A stretch of DNA of 64,000 bases, taken from positions 62,001 to 126,000 of the forward strand of contig JAVBXY010000005.1 of NCBI GenBank assembly GCA_030824275.1, written 5' to 3'. Both the position numbers and the translations under genes were made by a program. The notes beneath the pieces were generated by a model that made no database searches, was not told where the DNA came from, and was given only the letters and a program-made list of their open reading frames with translations. The stretch is from Rhodocyclaceae bacterium (lineage in GTDB: Bacteria > Pseudomonadota > Gammaproteobacteria > Burkholderiales > Rhodocyclaceae). This document shows, piece after piece, positions 47,376 through 55,193 of the stretch (positions are counted from its first letter, which is position 1; the number at the start of each line of letters is the position of its first letter).

Positions 47376-48635
47376 ATGCAACGTCGCAATTTCATCAAGG
47401 CCAGCGTCGTTTCCGTCGCCCTGGCTACCCTGGGCGCCGCCGCCCACGCTGCCGACACCATCAAGGTCGGCATCCTGCACTCTCTCTCCGGCACCATGGC
47501 GATCTCGGAAACCGCGCTGAAGGAAACCGCGCTGATGACCATCGACCAGATCAACAAGGCCGGCGGTGTGATGGGCAAGAAGCTTGAGCCCGTGGTCGTC
47601 GATCCCGCCTCCAACTGGCCGCTGTTCGCCGAAAAGGCACGTCAGCTGATTTCCCAGGACAAGGTCGCCGTGGTCTTCGGCTGCTGGACTTCGGTCTCGC
47701 GCAAGTCGGTGAACCCGGTGTTCAAGGAACTCAACAGCCTGCTCTTCTACCCCGTGCAGTACGAAGGTGAAGAACTCGAAAAGAACGTCTTCTACACCGG
47801 CGCCGCCCCCAATCAGCAAGCCATTCCCGCCACCGAATACCTGATGAGCAAGGAAGGCGGCGGCGCCAAGCGCTTCGTCCTGCTCGGCACCGACTACGTC
47901 TATCCGCGCACCACCAACAAGATCCTGCGCGCCTTCCTGAAGAGCAAGGGCGTCGCCGAAGCCGACATCATGGAGGACTACACCCCCTTCGGTCACTCGG
48001 ACTACCAGACCATCATCGCCAAGATCAAGAAGTTCGCTTCCGAAGGCAAGAAGACGGCGGTGATCTCCACCATCAACGGCGACTCCAACGTGCCCTTCTA
48101 CAAGGAACTGGGCAATGCCGGCCTGAAGGCCACCGACGTGCCGGTCGTTGCCTTCTCCGTGGGTGAAGAAGAGCTGCGCGGTGTCGATACCAAGCCGCTG
48201 GTCGGCCACCTGGCATCGTGGAACTACTTCATGTCGCTGAAGAATGGCGAGAATGACAAGTTCATCAAGATGTACAAGGACTGGGCCAAGAAGCAGAAGC
48301 TGCCGAATGCCGACAAGGTCGTCACCAACGACCCGATGGAAGCCACTTACATCGGCATCCACATGTGGAAGCAGGCGGTCGAGAAGGCCAAGAGCACCGA
48401 TACCGACAAGGTCATCGCCGCGATGGCGGGCCAGACCTTCAAGGCACCGAGCGGCATTATGTCCAAGATGGATGAGAAGAACCACCATCTGCACAAGTCG
48501 GTGTTCATCGGCGAAGTGAAGGCCGACGGCCAGTTCAACGTGGTGTGGAAGACCAAGGGCCCGGTGAAAGCCGCGCCGTGGTCGCCCTTCATCGCAGGCA
48601 ACGACAAGAAGAAGGGCGAGCCGGAAGGCAAGTAA
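47376..48635 (+). CDS. urtA: Urea ABC transporter substrate-binding protein
   Basis: 419 residues from the ATG at 47376, preceded by AAGGAG. Twin-arginine-like signal peptide (MQRRNFIKASVVSVALATLGAAAHA), then the periplasmic binding fold: IKVGILHSLSGTMAISE, VFGCWTSVSRKSVNPVFKE and FYPVQYEGEE are typical of UrtA. Catches urea (and short-chain amides) for the UrtBCDE transporter. First gene of the urt operon. Confidence 0.96.
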   Translation: MQRRNFIKASVVSVALATLGAAAHAADTIKVGILHSLSGTMAISETALKETALMTIDQINKAGGVMGKKLEPVVVDPASNWPLFAEKARQLISQDKVAVVFGCWTSVSRKSVNPVFKELNSLLFYPVQYEGEELEKNVFYTGAAPNQQAIPATEYLMSKEGGGAKRFVLLGTDYVYPRTTNKILRAFLKSKGVAEADIMEDYTPFGHSDYQTIIAKIKKFASEGKKTAVISTINGDSNVPFYKELGNAGLKATDVPVVAFSVGEEELRGVDTKPLVGHLASWNYFMSLKNGENDKFIKMYKDWAKKQKLPNADKVVTNDPMEATYIGIHMWKQAVEKAKSTDTDKVIAAMAGQTFKAPSGIMSKMDEKNHHLHKSVFIGEVKADGQFNVVWKTKGPVKAAPWSPFIAGNDKKKGEPEGK

Positions 48636-48664
48636 GGGCAAGTAATTCTTCCGACTAGCTGAAC

Positions 48665-48701
48665 CGACACGGCGGCAAATATCCCGCTCGCCGCCGTGTC
48701 G
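48665..48701 (+). other. Hairpin formed with the outer end of element copy 14
   Basis: CGACACGGCGGC and GCCGCCGTGTCG, a perfect 12-bp stem with a 13-base loop. The right arm is the outer end of the 25-bp element. It sits between urtA and urtB and could reduce read-through, giving more UrtA than permease. Confidence 0.75.
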
Positions 48702-48716
48702 CCAGCGCCGACTTTT
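48692..48716 (-). repeat. Dispersed 25-bp element, copy 14 (reverse, intergenic)
   Basis: Perfect reverse copy, variable pair GT. Contains a GTG in frame with urtB, so initiation there would add MSPAPTFQI to the protein; the ATG at 48723 is preferred. Confidence 0.95.
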
Positions 48717-48722
48717 CAAATC

Positions 48723-50225
48723 ATGCGCCATTTTCTCCTCGCACTTTTCTGCTGCCTGAGCCTTCATGCCGTTGCCGGCGTGGATACGGCCGTGCTCAAG
48801 CAGTTGGCTTCCGAAGAGTCCGACGACAAGATCGCCGCCATCCAGAAGCTCGCCCGGAGCGCCGATCCCGACGCCATCAAGACCCTCCACGACCTCGCCG
48901 AGGGCACGCTGAAGGATGACAAGGGTGAGGACATCACCGTCAATAATCGCGTCCGCCGCGAGATCGATGCGGCCCTCGCCGCCCTGCGTCTGTTCGACGC
49001 CGACCCGGTCGCCCGCCTCTCCGCGGCGAAGGAAGTCGCGGCCAATGCCGATGCCAGCATGGCGCCGGTCCTGGCCAAGGCCCTGGCCAAGGAAAGCGAT
49101 CCGAAGATCAAGGGCCTGCTCGCCGAGGCCCACGCCCTGGCCACGCTGAAGGATGCGAAACCCGAGGTACGCATCGCCGCCGCCAAGGCCTTGGCCAGCA
49201 GCGCCGATCCCAACATCAAGGCCGTGCTCAAGGCCCAGTCGGAAGAGGCCAACGAGGCCGAATCCCTGGTGCGCCGCGCGGCCTTCCAGTCCTACCTCGA
49301 AGTGAAGGACCGCCTGACCCTGGCCGAGACCGTCGGCAAGATTTTCTCCGGCTTGTCGCTGGGCAGCATCCTGCTGCTGGCGGCCCTCGGCCTCGCCATC
49401 ACCTATGGCGTCATGGGCGTCATCAACATGGCCCACGGTGAGCTGCTGATGATCGGCGCCTACGCCACCTTCGGCATGCAGACTCTGTTCCGCAACCATC
49501 TGCCGGACTATCTCGACTGGTATCTGCTGGCCGCCGTGCCCGTCGCCTTCTTCGCCGCCGCTGGCGTCGGCGTGCTGCTGGAGCGCACGGTGATCCGCTG
49601 GCTCTACGGCCGTCCGCTGGAAACCCTGCTCGCCACCTGGGGCCTGTCGCTGATGCTGATTCAGGCTGCGCGCGTGCTCTTCGGCGCGCAGAACGTCGAA
49701 GTCGCCAACCCGTCCTGGATGTCCGGCGGCCTCGAAATCCTGCCCTCCATCGTCCTGCCGCTGAATCGCATCGTCATCGTCGGTTTCTCGCTCTTCGTCC
49801 TCGCCCTGGTCTGGGCGCTGATGAATAAGACGCGCCTGGGCATGTTCGTCCGTGCCGTGACACAGAACCGTCCCATGGCCGGCTGCGTCGGCGTGCCGAC
49901 AACGCGCATCGACACCGTCGCCTTCGCGCTCGGCGCCGGCATCGCCGGCCTCGGTGGCGTGGCCCTGTCGCAGATCGCCAACGTCGGCCCCGACATGGGC
50001 CAGGGCTACATCGTCGATTCCTTCATGGTGGTGGTGCTCGGCGGTGTTGGTCAGCTTGCCGGCGCGGTGTGGGCCGCCCTGGGCCTGGGCATCGTCAGCA
50101 AGTTCCTCGAAAGTTGGGCCGGCGCCGTGATCGCCAAGATCGTCGTGCTGGTGTTCATCATCGTCTTCATCCAGAAGCGTCCGCAGGGCCTGTTCGCCCT
50201 CAAGGGCCGCTTCGTCGAAAACTGA
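48723..50225 (+). CDS. urtB: Urea ABC transporter permease UrtB
   Basis: 500 residues from the ATG at 48723, which opens a signal peptide (MRHFLLALFCCLSLHAVAG). A periplasmic Ala-rich helical (HEAT-like) region of about 190 residues precedes the LivH-type permease domain (SLGSILLLAALGLAITYG, MGVINMAHGELLMIGAY). This long N-terminus is usual for UrtB. The N-terminal region is absent from branched-chain amino-acid permeases, which supports the urea assignment. urtC starts 1 bp after the stop. Confidence 0.94.
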   Translation: MRHFLLALFCCLSLHAVAGVDTAVLKQLASEESDDKIAAIQKLARSADPDAIKTLHDLAEGTLKDDKGEDITVNNRVRREIDAALAALRLFDADPVARLSAAKEVAANADASMAPVLAKALAKESDPKIKGLLAEAHALATLKDAKPEVRIAAAKALASSADPNIKAVLKAQSEEANEAESLVRRAAFQSYLEVKDRLTLAETVGKIFSGLSLGSILLLAALGLAITYGVMGVINMAHGELLMIGAYATFGMQTLFRNHLPDYLDWYLLAAVPVAFFAAAGVGVLLERTVIRWLYGRPLETLLATWGLSLMLIQAARVLFGAQNVEVANPSWMSGGLEILPSIVLPLNRIVIVGFSLFVLALVWALMNKTRLGMFVRAVTQNRPMAGCVGVPTTRIDTVAFALGAGIAGLGGVALSQIANVGPDMGQGYIVDSFMVVVLGGVGQLAGAVWAALGLGIVSKFLESWAGAVIAKIVVLVFIIVFIQKRPQGLFALKGRFVEN

Positions 50226-50226
50226 A

Positions 50227-51354
50227 ATGAACCGCACCCCCTTCATCGTCCGCTTCCTCCAGGCCACGCCGAAGTCCGGCTGGATATCCCTGGCCGTCTT
50301 CGCGCTGCTGACGCTGGTGATCATTCCCGTGCTGCACTTGGCCGTGGCCGAGGGCAGCGCCTTCCACGTTTCCAGCTACGTCGTCACCCTGGTCGGCAAG
50401 ATCCTCTGCTATGCCATCGTCGCCGTCGCCATGGATCTGATCTGGGGTTACGCCGGTATCCTCTCGCTCGGCCACGGCCTCTTCTTCGCCCTCGGCGGCT
50501 ACGCCTTCGGCATGTATCTGATGCGCCAGATCGGCCGCGACGGCAGCTACAAGGCCGACCTGCCGGACTTCATGGTCTTCCTTGACTGGAAGGAGCTGCC
50601 CTGGTACTGGACCGGTTCCGACTCCTTCATTTGGGCGGCGGTGCTGGTTCTCGTGGTGCCGGCGCTGGTGGCCTTTGCCTTCGGTTTCTTCGCCTTCCGC
50701 TCGCGGATCAAGGGGGTGTACTTTTCCATCATCACCCAGGCCATGACCTTCGCCGCGATGCTGCTCTTCTTCCGCAACGAAACCGGCTTCGGCGGCAACA
50801 ATGGCTTCACCGACTTCAAGCGCATCCTCGGCCACAGCATCACCTCGCCGGAAATGCGTGTGACCCTCTTCGGCCTCTCGGCGCTGATGCTGATGGCGAC
50901 GCTGGTACTCGGCCGCTACATCGTCACCTCCAAGTTCGGCCGCGTGCTGGCCGCGATTCGCGATGCCGAGTCGCGGGTCATGTTCCTCGGCTACAACCCG
51001 CTCTATTACAAGCTCGCCATCTGGACCCTGTCGGCCCTGCTGTGCGGCATCGCCGGTGCGCTGTACGTGCCGCAGGTTGGCATCATCAACCCGGGCGAGA
51101 TGTCCACCGCTAACTCCATCGAGATCGCCATCTGGGTCGCCGTCGGCGGGCGGGCGACGCTGATCGGACCGGTCATCGGCGCCGCCATCGTCAACCTCTC
51201 GAAGAGCTTCTTCACCCAGGCCTTCCCCGAATACTGGCTGTTCTTCCTCGGCGCGCTGTTCGTCGTCGTCACCTTGTGGCTGCCCAATGGCGTCGTGGGT
51301 TTGTGGCAGCAAATGCGGCAACAAATGCAGCAGAAGCGGAGGGCCAAGGCATGA
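50227..51354 (+). CDS. urtC: Urea ABC transporter permease UrtC
   Basis: 375 residues, LivM-type permease with about nine hydrophobic segments; DLIWGYAGILSLGHGLFFALGGYAFGMY and SRIKGVYFSIITQAMTFAAML are typical of UrtC. Forms the inner-membrane channel with UrtB. Its stop overlaps the urtD start. Confidence 0.95.
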   Translation: MNRTPFIVRFLQATPKSGWISLAVFALLTLVIIPVLHLAVAEGSAFHVSSYVVTLVGKILCYAIVAVAMDLIWGYAGILSLGHGLFFALGGYAFGMYLMRQIGRDGSYKADLPDFMVFLDWKELPWYWTGSDSFIWAAVLVLVVPALVAFAFGFFAFRSRIKGVYFSIITQAMTFAAMLLFFRNETGFGGNNGFTDFKRILGHSITSPEMRVTLFGLSALMLMATLVLGRYIVTSKFGRVLAAIRDAESRVMFLGYNPLYYKLAIWTLSALLCGIAGALYVPQVGIINPGEMSTANSIEIAIWVAVGGRATLIGPVIGAAIVNLSKSFFTQAFPEYWLFFLGALFVVVTLWLPNGVVGLWQQMRQQMQQKRRAKA

Positions 51355-52136
51355 GCGATAGCGGGCACATGCTGATTCCCGACGAGGTGGACCTGTCCCA
51401 CAACGTCATCCTCTACCTCGACCAGATCTCCGTCAGCTTCGACGGCTTCAAGGCCCTCAACGACCTCACGCTGACCATTGACGCTGGCGAACTGCGTTGC
51501 ATCATCGGCCCCAACGGTGCCGGCAAGACCACGATGATGGACGTCATCACCGGCAAGACGCGGGCCGACAAAGGCAAAGCCTTCTTCGGCCAGACCATCA
51601 ATCTGCGCGAGATGACCGAGCCCGAGATTGCCCACGCCGGCATCGGTCGCAAGTTCCAGAAGCCGACCATTTTCGAGAACCTCACCGTGTTCGAGAATCT
51701 CGAACTGGCGATGAAGATGGACAAGCGGGCGCGCACCAGCCTCTTCGCCTGGCTCGACGACGCCGGTCGCGACAAGGTGCTCGACGTGCTGCGCCAGATT
51801 CGCCTCGACGGCGAGTCCGAACGCCAGGCCGGCCTGCTCTCCCACGGCCAGAAGCAGTGGCTGGAAATCGGCATGCTGCTGATGCAAGACCCCAAGCTGC
51901 TGCTGCTCGACGAACCGGTGGCCGGCATGACCGATGACGAAACCGCGCGCACCGGCGAACTCTTCAAATCCCTCGCCGGCAAGCATTCGCTGGTGGTGGT
52001 GGAACACGACATGGCCTTCATCGAACAACTTGGCGGCAAGGTCACGGTACTGCACGAAGGCTCGGTCCTGGCCGAAGGCAGCCTCGCCACGGTGCAGAAC
52101 GACCAGCGCGTGATCGAAGTGTATTTGGGGCGGTAA
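51351..52136 (+). CDS. urtD: Urea ABC transporter ATPase UrtD
   Basis: 261 residues from the ATG at 51351, overlapping the urtC stop. LivG-type ATPase: Walker A GPNGAGKTTMMDVITGKT, signature LLSHGQKQWLEIG, Walker B LLLLDEPVAGMTDDE. Energises urea import with UrtE. 6 bp before urtE. Confidence 0.96.
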   Translation: MSDSGHMLIPDEVDLSHNVILYLDQISVSFDGFKALNDLTLTIDAGELRCIIGPNGAGKTTMMDVITGKTRADKGKAFFGQTINLREMTEPEIAHAGIGRKFQKPTIFENLTVFENLELAMKMDKRARTSLFAWLDDAGRDKVLDVLRQIRLDGESERQAGLLSHGQKQWLEIGMLLMQDPKLLLLDEPVAGMTDDETARTGELFKSLAGKHSLVVVEHDMAFIEQLGGKVTVLHEGSVLAEGSLATVQNDQRVIEVYLGR

Positions 52137-52142
52137 TCCAGA

Positions 52143-52835
52143 ATGCTCAAGGTCGAAAACCTCAACCAGTACTACGGCGGCAGCCACATCCTGCGCAACC
52201 TCAGCTTCGAAGCGAAGATCGGCGAGGTAACGACCCTGCTCGGCCGCAATGGCGTCGGCAAGACCACGCTGCTCAAGTCATTGATGGGCGTGGTCCCGGT
52301 GAAGACTGGTTCGATCAGCTTCGACGGCAAGGATGTCACCCACGCGCCTTCCCACGAACGGGTCAAGGCCGGCATCGGCTATGTGCCTCAGGGCCGCGAG
52401 ATTTTCCCGCGCCTGACCGTGGAAGAGAACCTGCAAATGGGCCTCGCCACCCGCCCCGGTGGCACACCGATACCGCCGCGCATTTTCGAGATGTTCCCAG
52501 TGCTCAAACAGATGATGAAGCGGCGCGGCGGCGACCTCTCCGGTGGTCAGCAGCAGCAACTCGCCATCGGCCGCGCGCTCGCCTTCGGCCCGCGCCTGCT
52601 GATCCTCGACGAACCCACCGAAGGTATCCAGCCCTCCATCATCAAGGACATCGAGCGCGCCATCCGCACCCTCGCCGAAGAAGGCAACATGGCCATCCTG
52701 CTGGTGGAGCAGTACTACGACTTCGCCGAGAGCCTGGCCGACCAGTACCTGGTGATGGAGCGCGGCGAGATCATCAAGCGCGGTGCGGGCGCCGACATGA
52801 AGACGGATGGCGTGCGGGAACTGCTGGCGGTGTAA
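52143..52835 (+). CDS. urtE: Urea ABC transporter ATPase UrtE
   Basis: 230 residues. LivF-type ATPase: Walker A GRNGVGKTTLLKSLMG, signature DLSGGQQQQLAIGRAL, Walker B LLILDEPTEGIQPSI. The LNQYYGGSHIL start is typical of UrtE. Last gene of the urt operon; the urease genes resume about 2.4 kb downstream after an accessory block. Confidence 0.96.
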   Translation: MLKVENLNQYYGGSHILRNLSFEAKIGEVTTLLGRNGVGKTTLLKSLMGVVPVKTGSISFDGKDVTHAPSHERVKAGIGYVPQGREIFPRLTVEENLQMGLATRPGGTPIPPRIFEMFPVLKQMMKRRGGDLSGGQQQQLAIGRALAFGPRLLILDEPTEGIQPSIIKDIERAIRTLAEEGNMAILLVEQYYDFAESLADQYLVMERGEIIKRGAGADMKTDGVRELLAV

Positions 52836-52871
52836 CGCAAGGCTGTGACGTCCGGAGCAGGGGGCGAAGAT

Positions 52872-52896
52872 CGCCGTACCGCCAGCGCTGACTTCT
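52872..52896 (-). repeat. Dispersed 25-bp element, copy 15 (reverse, intergenic)
   Basis: Reverse copy with GCGCTGAC in place of GCGCCGAC and TTCT at the end, variable pair AC. Between urtE and the HNH gene, at the left border of the accessory block. Confidence 0.8.
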
Positions 52897-52943
52897 TATG
52901 GGAATGTCTAAATTAGACCCTGAGTGGACGTTTGAAGAGTCGC

Positions 52944-53756
52944 TCATCGTGCTTTAGCCAACTTAGTTATTGCACTCTTGACAGCGTCCGTCCCAGTAAT
53001 GTCACCCACGATTACCTGGTATGTCGGAGCGTGCGTATTTGCGTAAAGGCGCACCTCGACTAAAAGGATCAGGTCTTGCCCACGTTCGGCGTACATGGTT
53101 GTCAGTCTGTAGCCGTTCTCCCCTTCAGGTACCCCCCCAATACTGCCTACAAGATAGGAGAGATTACTTTTTTTGCCCGTGATGTACGGGAGGATCAGTG
53201 GCCGAAAGTCGCCCAAATCAAGCGCGGTGAGCACTTGGCAATACGCAATTTTTGCAAGGAGTCTGCCGAAATCATCCGGCACATGTCGGAACTGCAATAT
53301 GGCGTGGCGGCCATGCTCTAGGCGGAATGCATCGCGTCGTTTGTCATCGTCGATCACTACGAATTCCCAAGAAGCAGATATGTCGGTTGTCTCCGGCAAA
53401 CCTTGTAAGAATCCACATGCCCCCATTTTGTAGAAGACGAAGCCGGCCGGGTATTCGTTGATGGGAATCGATTGGATGCCGTGACCGTTTTCTAAAGGAA
53501 TCTCAATGTGCGTTCTGCGTTCCTTCTTCCGGCGCGTTGGTTGCTTAAAACTTGTGCGAGCGTCGCCCCAGAGGTCTCGTGCGACTTTTTGTTCGAATTT
53601 CTTTGTCATGTCCTCACACTGGGGGCATGACGCTTTCAATAAGATGTGCGTACCGCTAAGAGAATAGGGAACGATGTGCTCATCCCTTAGGGGGCGATCT
53701 TTGGCGCCACAGTAAATGCAGGCGCCCTTTGACGGGTAGGAAGCTGGGCCGCGCAT
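52944..53756 (-). CDS. HNH-like zinc protein, probably acquired
   Basis: 270 residues. N-terminal treble-clef pattern: Cys13-x2-Cys16 (CIYCG), DEHIVPYSLSG at 25-35 and Cys44-x2-Cys47, as in HNH_5-type nucleases. The usual Asn after the second Cys pair is Glu here, so activity is uncertain. The rest (about 60-270) is unassigned. Its base composition is visibly richer in A and T than neighbouring genes and its codon choice differs, which points to transfer. No partner such as a methyltransferase is next to it. It lies in the gap between the urt and ure operons. Confidence 0.65.
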   Translation of the reverse strand: MRGPASYPSKGACIYCGAKDRPLRDEHIVPYSLSGTHILLKASCPQCEDMTKKFEQKVARDLWGDARTSFKQPTRRKKERRTHIEIPLENGHGIQSIPINEYPAGFVFYKMGACGFLQGLPETTDISASWEFVVIDDDKRRDAFRLEHGRHAILQFRHVPDDFGRLLAKIAYCQVLTALDLGDFRPLILPYITGKKSNLSYLVGSIGGVPEGENGYRLTTMYAERGQDLILLVEVRLYANTHAPTYQVIVGDITGTDAVKSAITKLAKAR

Positions 53757-53789
53757 AATCGGTTAAGTCTACTACTCTGGTTCGTTGCC

Positions 53790-53821
53790 GGACGGCAACT
53801 CTTGCCCGATACGCGCCGTCC
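53790..53821. other. Inverted arms around element copy 16
   Basis: GGACGGC (53790-53796) pairs with GCCGTCC (53815-53821). The right arm is the outer end of a degenerate 25-bp element. GTTGCCG/CGGCAAC forms a second, overlapping hairpin option. Confidence 0.5.
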
Positions 53822-53838
53822 CATCAACGCCGACTTTC
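53814..53838 (-). repeat. Dispersed 25-bp element, copy 16 (reverse, degenerate)
   Basis: CGCCGTCC then CATCAACGCCGACTTTC: three core changes. Just 3 bp downstream of the YkgJ-family gene stop (minus strand). Confidence 0.65.
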
Positions 53839-53841
53839 CAA

Positions 53842-54390
53842 TCACCGAGCCCGGTCGCCCAACACCTTGCCAGTCCGCCGCACCGACAGCGTCACGATGA
53901 ACGGGAACTCCTCGTCGGCGGTCTGTACGACACGATAGCCTTGCCCGGCGTAGCGGGCCATCCAGGCGATCAGCGCCTTCAGGTCGACCGCCTCGCAGCG
54001 GAGGTCGGCGACGACACTGCCTTGGTCCTCGTAGAGCGGAAAATCCGAACACCCGCTGGGTTTTAGCGCCAGATCGTAAAACCGGCACTTGTGCTGGGCT
54101 TCGTCGTAGGCGGGGCAGACTTTGCCGTGGGCGTAGTAGGCCCCGTTCATCGGCCGGATTTCCTCGGGCCCCTGGCCGGCGGCCAGCCGCCGATCGAATG
54201 CGGCGCGCGACTCGTCGAGCCGCCAGAATGCCTTGACCTGCTTCCAATTCAGTTCGATGACGAGCGGGTCGAGTCGACAGCAGGGCGCCGCGCATTTGGC
54301 GCAGTGGGGGATGACGACAGTTTCCTGGTAGCGGGCGACGGCCAAGGTGACCCGCTCCGCCAGCAGATGTTGGGCATTGTGTTTGCTCAT
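53842..54390 (-). CDS. YkgJ-family cysteine-cluster protein
   Basis: 182 residues from the ATG at 54390. Cys cluster C30-x2-C33-x3-C37-C38 (CAKCAAPCC), followed by further Cys in KVCPAYDEAQHKCRFYD and PSGCSDFP, as in the YkgJ/Fe-S-or-zinc-binding UPF0153 family. Function unknown; metal binding is inferred. The reading frame is open upstream through a 25-bp element (EKVGAGGTA directly before the Met), so a longer start cannot be excluded. The ATG follows the element by no bases. Confidence 0.75.
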   Translation of the reverse strand: MSKHNAQHLLAERVTLAVARYQETVVIPHCAKCAAPCCRLDPLVIELNWKQVKAFWRLDESRAAFDRRLAAGQGPEEIRPMNGAYYAHGKVCPAYDEAQHKCRFYDLALKPSGCSDFPLYEDQGSVVADLRCEAVDLKALIAWMARYAGQGYRVVQTADEEFPFIVTLSVRRTGKVLGDRAR

Positions 54391-54415
54391 CGCCGTCCCG
54401 CCAGCGCCGACTTTC
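54391..54415 (-). repeat. Dispersed 25-bp element, copy 17 (reverse)
   Basis: Full core, variable pair CC, inner end TTTC. Abuts the start codon of the YkgJ-family gene (minus strand), so it forms its leader and presumably its ribosome-binding region (GGCGGGACGGCG then ATG). Confidence 0.9.
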
Positions 54416-54433
54416 TCTCCGCTGATACGGTCA

Positions 54434-54787
54434 CTATGCTGCAGCCAGTTCTCCGGCGGACTTTCTGCGAGCCGGCCGGGGCGGCTTGACTGGGGCAGTT
54501 GCCGGCGCGGCATGCAAGCTGACGCCAAGGGCGTGGACGACCTTGAGGATGGTGGCGAAGCTGGGGTTGCCTTCGCCGGACAGGGCCTTATAGAGACTTT
54601 CGCGTCCGATGCCGGTGTCGCGGGCGAGTTGCGTCATGCCCCTGGCCCGGGCGATGTCGCCGAGCACCTTGGCGATAAAGGCGGCGTCGTCGCCGGCCTC
54701 TGCCATGGCTGCATCGAGATATAGCGCCATGTCCTCGTCGGTCTTTAGTTCCTCGACCACATCCCATTTGCGCAGTTTCAGTGCCAT
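54434..54787 (-). CDS. Antitoxin of an HI1420-type addiction module
   Basis: 117 residues from the ATG at 54787, with GGAGG 8 nt upstream. Helix-turn-helix in GMTQLARDTGIGRESLYKALSGEGNPSFATILKVVHALG, and the family start KWDVVEELKTDEDMALYLDAA; this is the downstream (antitoxin) member of the HI1419-HI1420 type II module. The C-terminus is an Ala/Pro/Arg tail. Follows the toxin gene by 19 bp, so the order is toxin then antitoxin. Confidence 0.85.
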   Translation of the reverse strand: MALKLRKWDVVEELKTDEDMALYLDAAMAEAGDDAAFIAKVLGDIARARGMTQLARDTGIGRESLYKALSGEGNPSFATILKVVHALGVSLHAAPATAPVKPPRPARRKSAGELAAA

Positions 54788-54806
54788 TGCCATTTCCTCC
54801 ATCCGC

Positions 54807-55097
54807 CTAAATTTCACGCGCCAATTTCAGCGCCTTCCTGATGTCCTTCGCCTGGGTACTCTTGTCTCCGCCCGCCAGCAGAATCACCACCTCCATGCCG
54901 GTGCGCGTGAAATAAACGCGGTAGCCAGGGCCATAGTGAATCCGCATCTCCGATACGCCTTCGCCGACCGGTTCGCAATCGCCGAAGTTACCTTCCTCGG
55001 CGCGACGCATGCGCACCCTGATTGCCGCTTTCGCACGCGCATCGCGCAAGCCGCCATACCAAGTGTCAAATTGCTCAGTGGTGAATATCGCGCCCAT
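54807..55097 (-). CDS. RelE/ParE-superfamily toxin (HI1419-type)
   Basis: 96 residues from the ATG at 55097. FDTWYGGLRDARAKAAIRVRMRRAEEGNFGD and YRVYFTRTGMEVVILLAGGDKSTQAKDI are typical of the upstream toxin of HI1419-HI1420 modules, probably an mRNA interferase. Its start is 96 bp from the divergent ureD start, so the two promoters share one short region. Confidence 0.85.
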   Translation of the reverse strand: MGAIFTTEQFDTWYGGLRDARAKAAIRVRMRRAEEGNFGDCEPVGEGVSEMRIHYGPGYRVYFTRTGMEVVILLAGGDKSTQAKDIRKALKLAREI

Positions 55098-55143
55098 GAA
55101 GAACTGTATCCTATTATCTACACATTGCAAAGCCGCCTGTCTG

Positions 55144-55163
55144 CGCAATTCGACGTATTCCGC
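55144..55163 (+). promoter_or_regulatory. Urea-operon shared motif, copy upstream of ureD
   Basis: CGCAAT-TC-GACGTATTCCGC, matching 18 of 20 positions with the urtA upstream copy at 47273-47292. It lies 30 bp before the ureD ATG. Confidence 0.6.
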
Positions 55164-55193
55164 GTTTGCACCACATGCGTCGATAATGCCGCG

